Source: Chitinophagaceae bacterium
GTDB lineage: Bacteria; Bacteroidota; Bacteroidia; Chitinophagales; Chitinophagaceae
NCBI GenBank assembly: GCA_017989935.1
Contig: JAGNOY010000175.1
Location: forward strand, 1 to 5,274
Reading direction: 5' to 3'
DNA: 5,274 bases
The translations under genes were made by a program, and so were the position numbers. The notes under the pieces were generated by a model. It made no database searches. It was not told where the DNA came from and saw only the letters and a list, made by a program, of their open reading frames with translations. Shown here one piece after another: positions 1 to 5,274 of this stretch (the stretch's first letter is position 1; each line of letters starts with the position of its first letter).

Positions 1-771
1 ATTGGATGCTTAGCCATTGCAGGTATTCCTTTCTTTAGTGGCTTCTTTTCCAAAGATGAAATTTTGATGAACGTTTTTACATCTACCTTTAATGGTAGGT
101 TGTTCTGGGGACTGGGCATGTTGGCTGCTATGATGACAGCCTATTATATGTTTAGATTATTGTTTGTTACTTTCTGGGGAGAATATAGAGGAAGTGAAGA
201 ATCGAAGAAACATTTACATGAAAGCCCTTCCTTAATGACGATTCCATTAATGGTACTTGCGTTTCTTTCCTTAGCTGGTGGTGTAATTGGTGTACCTGAA
301 GCCTTAGGAGGGCATCATGTGTTGAATAATTTTTTAAGGCCTGTTTTATTAAAAACAACGGGTAGTATAGCGGCTATCCATGAACTCAGCCATGAAAATG
401 AGTGGATGTTGATGGGCGTTGCTGTACTTATTGCAATCACTGGTATCATTATGGCTTATGTGTATTATAAAAAATATGATGCAGCTAAACAAGCAAATGG
501 TATTTTCAAATTTTTTGAAAATAAATGGTATGTTGATGAAATCTACGATGGTGCAGTTAGTAAACCATTGATAGGTGGAAGCAATTTGTTAGAAAAATTC
601 ATGGAGAAATCAGGCATTGATGGCCTTGTAAACGGTATAGGAAAATTGATTCAATTTGGAAGCACTAAGTTTAGGTTGCTACAAAGTGGATTAGTTGGAT
701 TCTATTTGTTTATGATGGTGATTGGAATGATTCTTCTTTTTGTGTTACAATGGTGGTATCTAAAATTTTAA
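1..771 (+). CDS. nuoL: NADH-quinone oxidoreductase subunit L, C-terminal part (5' end outside window)
   Basis: This is the distal antiporter-like membrane subunit of complex I, which helps couple NADH oxidation and quinone reduction to proton pumping across the inner membrane. The frame is open from base 1 and gives 256 residues before TAA, roughly the last 40% of a usual 600-650 residue NuoL; the true start is upstream. Residues 5-22 form the TM12 signature with G-F-F-S-K-D-E; Lys18 and Asp19 correspond to the essential Lys399/Asp400 pair known from E. coli NuoL. Next come the T-A-Y-Y-M-F-R-L segment (46-53), the H-E-S-P motif (73-76) leading into a membrane helix, another helix near 134-157, and the K-W-Y-V-D-E-I-Y-D motif. 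That motif begins the long amphipathic C-terminal helix lying along NuoM and NuoN, and a final TM segment near 230-252 anchors it. A TTG at 64 or ATG at 67 could be mistaken for a start, but the conserved coding continues upstream of both. It is followed by nuoM after 37 bases. Confidence 0.96.
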   Translation: MGCLAIAGIPFFSGFFSKDEILMNVFTSTFNGRLFWGLGMLAAMMTAYYMFRLLFVTFWGEYRGSEESKKHLHESPSLMTIPLMVLAFLSLAGGVIGVPEALGGHHVLNNFLRPVLLKTTGSIAAIHELSHENEWMLMGVAVLIAITGIIMAYVYYKKYDAAKQANGIFKFFENKWYVDEIYDGAVSKPLIGGSNLLEKFMEKSGIDGLVNGIGKLIQFGSTKFRLLQSGLVGFYLFMMVIGMILLFVLQWWYLKF

Positions 772-775
772 AACC

Positions 776-795
776 TGAAGATGTAAAAATCTTCA
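776..795 (+). repeat. 7-bp inverted repeat in the nuoL-nuoM gap
   Basis: Arms TGAAGAT (776-782) and ATCTTCA (789-795) are perfect reverse complements around a 6-base loop, GTAAAA. The hairpin starts 5 bases after the nuoL stop and ends 13 bases before the nuoM ATG. No T-run follows, and the stem is AT-rich, so it is not a convincing intrinsic terminator. It could be a weak mRNA structure between the two reading frames, or chance. Confidence 0.4.
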
Positions 796-808
796 CATAC
801 AAGACAAC

Positions 809-2236
809 ATGTTGATTGTTTTACTCATAGGAATTCCTTTGTTTGGTGGACTAGCTGCCATGTTGATGCGTGATAAGGCAGCCAACATGATGGCTCTATT
901 AGCTTCATTGGCTGTATTGGTGATTTCTTTTTTAGGTTATCAATCTTTTCATGGTGGTGCAGGAATAGAATTTAGTCAACCTTGGCTACCTTCATTGGGC
1001 GCTTATTTTTCGTTGTCATTAAATGATGGGTTGAGTGTATTGATGGTTTTATTAACAGCCATCATCTTTCCGATAATTTTTATAAATCAGCTTAATAAAC
1101 CTGTAGAGAATCCCGGCACATTTTTCGGATTGATGTTATTTGCACTGGCAGGTTTAATGGGTGTTTTTTTAGCGAAAGATGCCTTGTTGTTTTATATTTT
1201 CTGGGAATTAGCGCTTATTCCGGTTTATTTTTTAAGCTCTATGTATGGCGGGCCAAGACGTATACCTGTTACATTCAAGTTTTTTGTGTACACCTTTGCT
1301 GGAAGTTTAGTGATGTTGATTGCTATGTTGTATCTCTATCAGCAAACGCCTATTCATTCGTTTGGTTGGGATTCTTTTGTGAGCGTTGGAAAATCTTTGG
1401 ATGGGCATACTCAAACTTGGTTATTCTGGATGATGTTTATTGCCTTTGCAATTAAAATGCCTGTATTCCCTTTTCATACATGGCAGCCAGATGCTTATGA
1501 ACAAAGTGCCACACCAGTAACTATTGTATTAAGTGCCATCATGGTAAAAATGGGATTGTTTGCTGTGGTGCGTTGGTTATTGCCCGTATTGCCTGATGCT
1601 TCAAAACATTGGATGGACGTGGTGATGTTGATGTCGGTTGGCGGAATTATCTATGCTTCTTGTATTGCCTTAGTTCAAACAGATATCAAACGATTAATTG
1701 CTTATTCATCTATTGCTCATATTGGCTTAATGTGTGCAGCTATATTTTCTCATCAAATACTTGGCATGCAAGGTGTGGCTATTCAAATGTTCAACCATGG
1801 TATAAATATCATGGGGTTATGGATATTAGTGAGTATCCTCGAAAATCGTTTACAAACTAGAGATATGAATGAGATGGGTGGAATAGCAAAGGTTGCACCA
1901 GGGTTTACTGTGGCATTGGTTTTGGTATCCTTAGCTAATATAGCTTTGCCATTAACCAATGGATTTGTAGGAGAGTTTATTATGTTTAATGGTTTGTTTA
2001 AGTCAGTCTCTACTTACCATATAGTATTTACAGTAGGTGCAGGGCTAGGTGTCATTCTATCTGCAGTGTATACCTTACGAATGATACAAAAAGTGGCCTT
2101 AGGTGAATTAAAGGAAAGAACAAAATCGTTTGTTGATTTAAGTCAAAATGAATGGATAGTTATGATACTGATTATACTCATCATCTTAGTATTAGGAATT
2201 TACCCTAAATTCTTGATGCAAATGGTGAATGTATAA
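809..2236 (+). CDS. nuoM: NADH-quinone oxidoreductase subunit M (complex I antiporter-like subunit)
   Basis: This is the middle antiporter-like subunit of complex I, an inner-membrane protein forming one proton channel. It has 475 residues, slightly shorter than E. coli NuoM (509), and hydrophobic stretches fit about 14 membrane helices. Residues expected for pumping are present: Glu133 in F-W-E-L (equivalent to E. coli Glu144), Lys216 in A-I-K-M-P (Lys234), Lys247 in M-V-K-M-G (Lys265) and Glu389 in G-F-V-G-E-F (TM12 Glu407). The signature H-T-W-Q-P-D-A-Y lies at 223-230 and K-R-L-I-A-Y-S-S-I-A-H at 294-304. Position 230 is Tyr where the E. coli motif has His, which I read as lineage variation. 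The ATG at 809 is the first ATG after an in-frame stop at 776-778 and begins directly with a hydrophobic helix. No Shine-Dalgarno is visible. The gene sits between nuoL and nuoN in the standard order and is probably cotranscribed with them. Confidence 0.98.
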   Translation: MLIVLLIGIPLFGGLAAMLMRDKAANMMALLASLAVLVISFLGYQSFHGGAGIEFSQPWLPSLGAYFSLSLNDGLSVLMVLLTAIIFPIIFINQLNKPVENPGTFFGLMLFALAGLMGVFLAKDALLFYIFWELALIPVYFLSSMYGGPRRIPVTFKFFVYTFAGSLVMLIAMLYLYQQTPIHSFGWDSFVSVGKSLDGHTQTWLFWMMFIAFAIKMPVFPFHTWQPDAYEQSATPVTIVLSAIMVKMGLFAVVRWLLPVLPDASKHWMDVVMLMSVGGIIYASCIALVQTDIKRLIAYSSIAHIGLMCAAIFSHQILGMQGVAIQMFNHGINIMGLWILVSILENRLQTRDMNEMGGIAKVAPGFTVALVLVSLANIALPLTNGFVGEFIMFNGLFKSVSTYHIVFTVGAGLGVILSAVYTLRMIQKVALGELKERTKSFVDLSQNEWIVMILIILIILVLGIYPKFLMQMVNV

Positions 2237-2262
2237 AGTATCATTAAAAATAAAATTAATCG

Positions 2263-2280
2263 CTGAATCGCTTGATTCGG
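2263..2280 (+). repeat. Short hairpin in the nuoM-nuoN gap
   Basis: Arms CTGAATC (2263-2269) and GATTCGG (2274-2280) pair over seven positions, one of them a G-U wobble, around a GCTT tetraloop. It is more GC-rich than its surroundings and lies 26 bases after the nuoM stop and 15 bases before the nuoN ATG. An A/T-rich leader rather than a T-run follows, so termination is unlikely. It may be an intercistronic mRNA structure; function is unproven. Confidence 0.45.
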
Positions 2281-2298
2281 ACTAATAAATAAGAAATG
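2281..2298 (+). promoter_or_regulatory. A-rich translation start region of nuoN
   Basis: The 15 bases before the nuoN ATG are almost all A and T, with AAGAA just before the start and no GGAGG-like sequence. An in-frame TAA at 2290-2292 lies only one codon before the ATG, so the start cannot lie further upstream. A-rich leaders without Shine-Dalgarno are typical of Bacteroidota, and this is inferred to be the signal used here. Confidence 0.5.
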
Positions 2299-3672
2299 AA
2301 TGCAATTATCATATCGGCTGTTTTAGGTGTCGTGATGATGTTTGCCGGGTTGTTTTTTAAGAAAAGCAGTCAGGTACAATGGATAGCAATACTCGGAATT
2401 ATTTCCTTGATGGGTGCTGCTATAGTAGATTATGTGCAATTAGATCCGAATCACATTTGGTTTAAGATGATGGAATTTAATGAATACACAAGCATCTTTA
2501 ATTTAACAATCACGTTTTGTGCATTGATGTATATTTTTATTTTTCACAAAGCTATTAGCCGAGTTGGAAAATTTGATGCAGAATACTTTGCCTTGATCTT
2601 CTTTATTCTTTGTGGAGTATATTTACTTTCTTCCTTTTCGAATTTGTTGGTGCTATTTTTAGGTATTGAAATACTTTCTATCCCTCAATATATATTAGCT
2701 GGTAGTGATAAGGAAAATTTTAAAAGCAATGAAGCTTCTTTAAAATATTTTTTAATGGGTGCCTTTAGCACTGGTATTTTATTGATGGGTATTACACTAA
2801 TTTATGGCTCTTGTGGAACATTTGATATTTTAAGTCCGAAGTTTATTGCGCAATTTCAAGATGCCCATAGTATGACTTCTATGACAATGGCGGGTATTTT
2901 ATTATTAATCATTTCATTTGGGTTTAAAGTTTCAGCGGCGCCTATGCATTGGTGGACACCAGATGTGTATGATGGAACTCCAACTGCACTAACACCATTT
3001 ATGGCTACTATTGTAAAAGTAAGCGTGTTTGTAGCTTTCTTGAGATTGTTTCATTTATCCTTTGGTGATGTTGGACATGTATGGCAAATTACCATCGTGG
3101 GTATGATAGTCCTAACCTTACTCATAGGAAATATTACGGCCGTTTATCAACAGAGTGTAAAACGTATGATGGCATATTCTTCCATTGCACAAGCAGGATT
3201 TATGTTATTTGCCATTTTTGCATTAAACCCAATTGCATGGAAAGGGATGGCTTTATATAGTGTTGTATATACCTTGGCTTCATTAGGTGTTTTTGCAATT
3301 ATCATTCGAATGAAAGATCATTCTTATGACGGATTCAATGGATTAGCAAAGAAAAATCCTTTGATGGCGGCAACTGCAACAATATGTTTGTTTTCCTTAG
3401 CTGGTATTCCTTTGACAGGAGGATTTTTTGCAAAATACTATTTACTATCAGCAGTAATTACTGAAGGTAACATGATATGGTTAGTGATTTTTGCCGTTTT
3501 GATGGCGGCTATTAGTGCCTACTATTATTTTAAAGTAGTCATGAGCATGTATTTTAAAACAGGTGAAGCTGAATTAATTGACCAACCTTCTCAAATTGAT
3601 AAAATTGTTTTGGTGATTAATGCCGCTATCATCTTGGTATTAGGCATTTTACCTAGTATAATCACGGGTTAA
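2296..3672 (+). CDS. nuoN: NADH-quinone oxidoreductase subunit N (complex I antiporter-like subunit)
   Basis: This is the antiporter-like subunit of complex I closest to the quinone-reducing arm, in the inner membrane. It has 458 residues, against 485 in E. coli, and is strongly hydrophobic throughout, consistent with about 14 helices. Conserved charged residues are Glu125 in G-I-E-I-L-S, Lys211 in G-F-K-V-S-A-A-P, Lys241 in T-I-V-K-V and Lys380 in G-F-F-A-K-Y-Y. They match the Glu133, Lys217, Lys247 and Lys395 set known for E. coli NuoN. The TM12 Lys, where NuoM has Glu, helps separate NuoN from NuoM. The signature M-H-W-W-T-P-D-V-Y-D-G-T-P-T follows Lys211, and K-R-M-M-A-Y-S-S-I-A-Q (289-299) mirrors the same motif in NuoM. 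The start is fixed by an in-frame stop one codon upstream. It is the last nuo gene here; the next gene is unrelated, so the operon may end after it. Confidence 0.98.
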   Translation: MNAIIISAVLGVVMMFAGLFFKKSSQVQWIAILGIISLMGAAIVDYVQLDPNHIWFKMMEFNEYTSIFNLTITFCALMYIFIFHKAISRVGKFDAEYFALIFFILCGVYLLSSFSNLLVLFLGIEILSIPQYILAGSDKENFKSNEASLKYFLMGAFSTGILLMGITLIYGSCGTFDILSPKFIAQFQDAHSMTSMTMAGILLLIISFGFKVSAAPMHWWTPDVYDGTPTALTPFMATIVKVSVFVAFLRLFHLSFGDVGHVWQITIVGMIVLTLLIGNITAVYQQSVKRMMAYSSIAQAGFMLFAIFALNPIAWKGMALYSVVYTLASLGVFAIIIRMKDHSYDGFNGLAKKNPLMAATATICLFSLAGIPLTGGFFAKYYLLSAVITEGNMIWLVIFAVLMAAISAYYYFKVVMSMYFKTGEAELIDQPSQIDKIVLVINAAIILVLGILPSIITG

Positions 3673-3708
3673 TCTTGCTTTAATTCAGCTATCTTACCAA
3701 AAAAGTTT

Positions 3709-3720
3709 AACTTTAAAGTT
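3709..3720. repeat. 12-bp perfect palindrome between nuoN and the TPR gene
   Basis: AACTTTAAAGTT is its own reverse complement. It lies 36 bases after the nuoN stop and 40 bases before the next start. A further AAAGTT occurs at 3702-3707, giving three alternating copies of one hexamer. It could be a dimeric-regulator site for the downstream gene, but an AT-only core in AT-rich DNA makes chance plausible. The rest of the 88-base gap (3673-3760) shows no GC-rich stem with a T-run and no clear Bacteroidota-type promoter pair. Confidence 0.35.
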
Positions 3721-3760
3721 CAATTCTTTATCGTTCATTTCACTATCGTATATAATATTC

Positions 3761-5274
3761 ATGAGTAGATTTGTTTCTTTGACAATGAAATCTGTGCTTT
3801 GGATAGCCATGTTTTCATTTAATACAATTCAACAAATTCAGGCTCAGCAAAAAGTAGATCGCGTGATTCCTCCAGAGGAAAGTCGAAAAGTAGAAAAAGC
3901 AAGAAAGCATTTTAATAATTTTAGGATATATGATGGAGAGAAAATTCTAAAGGAATTAATCAAAGAACATCCGAATGAATGTTATTATGTGGAAGCTTTG
4001 ATTCAACTTCAACATCAAGTATTAGACAATATTCAAGTAGCAAGTCGAGAATTACAAGAATATCAAGCGAAAACAATACCTACAAATTCAGATTCATCAG
4101 ACAATGAAGAAGAAAATCTGCCCGTTAAAGTAGCCCCAAATTCGGATAGTATAAGAAAAGCGAATCTTCAAAGAAGTGGTTTAGATATGGGTGTGTTAGA
4201 TTCAAAAGAAGATAAATCAAGAAAAAAAAAGAAAGAAATTGAGCAAGAAGAAGTGCCTGTATTGACTGAAGCTGTGGTAACCATAGATTCTAATTTATTA
4301 AAAGAGCCTTTAGATGAAGATGGGGAAATAAAAAAGGCTTTAACTAAAGAGGAAAAAGAATTGAAGAATCAATTAAAAACATTGAATGATTTAAATTCAA
4401 TTCCTTATGATGCTTACAAAAATGACTTGATAAAAAATGCACGTGAAGCCACACGTAATTTCCCATTTGCAGATTCTGCTTCTCATTATTTAAGAATGTT
4501 TTGTGTAGACTCTCTTGACCCTGATGCTGACGCCAGTGAAGAAGCTAAAGATGCATTTCAAGAAGGTATGGATGAGTTTTATACAAGAAATTCAGGTGCT
4601 GCTGCTAAACATTTTGAAAGAGCCATAGAACTTTATCCATTATACTATGCTGCACGATTGAAATTAGCAGAAAGCTATTTGCTGATGAATAAAGATACAC
4701 AAGCGATACATATTTTTTATGAAGCCAATTTGATTCAACCTAATTTGCCCAATGCCTTAGAAAAGTTAGCCATTGATTATTATAAGAAAGGAAAGTTCAA
4801 TGATGCAGCAAGCACGATCATTGAAGCCATGTTTATTTATCCTGAACAAAATTACATGCAGTTTCTTCAGCGTGTATTGAGTAAAACTGGTAGAGAATTT
4901 AGTTCTCAATGGATCAAAAGAGAAGTATATCCAGCCACCACCACAAAAAACTATGAAGAAATTTTAGCGCTTGAAAAAACACCTTGGTGGCATTATCAAT
5001 TTGCCAAGAATGAAGTATTCGGTTATTTTGATTCCTTAGGTTTAGTCAGACCCAATGAAAAAACCAATGAACGCTATCTTGAAGTGTATACTTGGAAGCA
5101 AATGCTAAACAAAAGTGGTAACCAATATTTCAAATTTGCTAGAGCTATGGATAAGTTGGGGTATCTTGATTGTTATGTGCTCTTTACTTTGTTTCATCAG
5201 GATGTGTATGGACAATTTAATGATTTTGCCAAAAGCCATCATAAAAAATTAAGGGATTACATCTATATTATTAT
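3761..5274 (+). CDS. Exported TPR-repeat protein, 3' end outside window
   Basis: The frame is open from an ATG at 3761 to the window edge, giving 504 residues with no stop reached. Residues 1-28 look like a Sec signal peptide: a basic start, the hydrophobic run V-L-W-I-A-M-F-S-F, and probable cleavage after I-Q-A before Q-Q-K. There is no lipobox Cys, so a periplasmic or outer-membrane-associated location is inferred. An ATG at 3785 (Met9, followed by Lys) is an equally good signal-peptide start. Residues 46-80 resemble one degenerate helical repeat. Residues about 109-165 are charged and low in complexity, with acidic (116-118) and lysine (155-158) runs. Three consecutive 34-residue TPR motifs occupy about 263-296, 297-330 and 331-364, each ending near a Pro. 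Residues 365-504 hold aromatic-rich sequence (W409-W410-H-Y; F459 onward) that I cannot assign. TPRs usually bind proteins, so a scaffold or assembly role is possible; partner and function are unknown. The gap to nuoN gives no functional link. Confidence 0.85.
   Translation, partial: MSRFVSLTMKSVLWIAMFSFNTIQQIQAQQKVDRVIPPEESRKVEKARKHFNNFRIYDGEKILKELIKEHPNECYYVEALIQLQHQVLDNIQVASRELQEYQAKTIPTNSDSSDNEEENLPVKVAPNSDSIRKANLQRSGLDMGVLDSKEDKSRKKKKEIEQEEVPVLTEAVVTIDSNLLKEPLDEDGEIKKALTKEEKELKNQLKTLNDLNSIPYDAYKNDLIKNAREATRNFPFADSASHYLRMFCVDSLDPDADASEEAKDAFQEGMDEFYTRNSGAAAKHFERAIELYPLYYAARLKLAESYLLMNKDTQAIHIFYEANLIQPNLPNALEKLAIDYYKKGKFNDAASTIIEAMFIYPEQNYMQFLQRVLSKTGREFSSQWIKREVYPATTTKNYEEILALEKTPWWHYQFAKNEVFGYFDSLGLVRPNEKTNERYLEVYTWKQMLNKSGNQYFKFARAMDKLGYLDCYVLFTLFHQDVYGQFNDFAKSHHKKLRDYIYII
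4222..4231 (+). other. A9 tract with in-frame A-AAA-AAG heptamer in the TPR gene
   Basis: Nine consecutive A residues are followed by G within codons AGA AAA AAA AAG (4220-4231, Arg154-Lys157). The phase fits the canonical slippery heptamer A-AAA-AAG at 4225-4231. A -1 shift would read three more codons (GAA, AGA, AAT) and stop at TGA 4240-4242, giving a product of about 160 residues without the TPRs. I saw no Shine-Dalgarno-like stimulator or strong downstream stem. The tract may be only a by-product of lysine-rich coding in AT-rich DNA. Confidence 0.3.

Noticed and set aside
64..69. TTG/ATG as a possible start of nuoL
   Set aside because: The frame is open from base 1 and the preceding residues are the conserved TM12 motif with the essential Lys-Asp pair, so these are internal codons.
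167..358. Minus-strand open frame of 63 codons
   Set aside because: It lies wholly antisense to the conserved nuoL coding region and has no recognisable motif; it is a shadow frame.
1609..1860. Second plus-strand open frame of 83 codons inside nuoM
   Set aside because: It is out of frame within well-conserved NuoM coding, its product is rich in Cys, Tyr and Ser with no family signature, and it has no independent start signal.
3638..3658. Inverted repeat at the 3' end of nuoN (stem 3638-3644/3652-3658) as a terminator
   Set aside because: It lies inside the coding sequence, includes a wobble pair, is AT-rich and has no T-run after it.
3751..3756. TATAAT as a sigma70-type -10 box for the TPR gene
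   Set aside because: It ends only four bases before the candidate ATG at 3761, no matching -35 is visible, and the inferred host group uses a different promoter consensus; such hexamers are frequent in AT-rich DNA.

Overview
This window is most consistent with a chromosomal segment from a member of the Bacteroidota, perhaps an environmental Chitinophagia- or Sphingobacteriia-like lineage; the lineage is an inference and no marker gene settles it. The DNA is AT-rich. All three visible stop codons are TAA. No start has a convincing Shine-Dalgarno sequence; the nuoM and nuoN starts follow short A-rich leaders, as is common in that phylum. The NuoL, NuoM and NuoN sequences read like those of a standard bacterial complex I.

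Every gene is on the plus strand. Positions 1-771 hold the C-terminal part of nuoL, whose start lies before the window. Positions 809-2236 hold a complete nuoM and 2296-3672 a complete nuoN. These three encode the antiporter-like, proton-pumping membrane subunits of NADH:quinone oxidoreductase (complex I) in the usual L-M-N order that ends many nuo operons. The gaps between them are 37 and 59 bases, each with one short inverted repeat, so cotranscription is likely. The key charged residues that can be located (Lys-Asp in NuoL TM12; one Glu and two Lys plus a TM12 Glu in NuoM; one Glu and three Lys in NuoN) are all present, so the subunits look functional.

After an 88-base gap containing a 12-base perfect palindrome, a fourth gene starts at 3761 and runs off the right edge with no stop. 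It encodes an exported protein with a signal peptide, a charged low-complexity middle, three consecutive 34-residue TPR motifs and a C-terminal region I do not recognise. It has no obvious link to complex I and is probably just the next gene along.

The region is mostly ordinary housekeeping DNA. I found no mobile element, CRISPR array, RNA gene or previously undescribed system. The items worth a second look are the unassigned part of the TPR protein, an in-frame A-AAA-AAG slippery heptamer inside it, the palindrome before it, and the hairpins in both nuo gaps.
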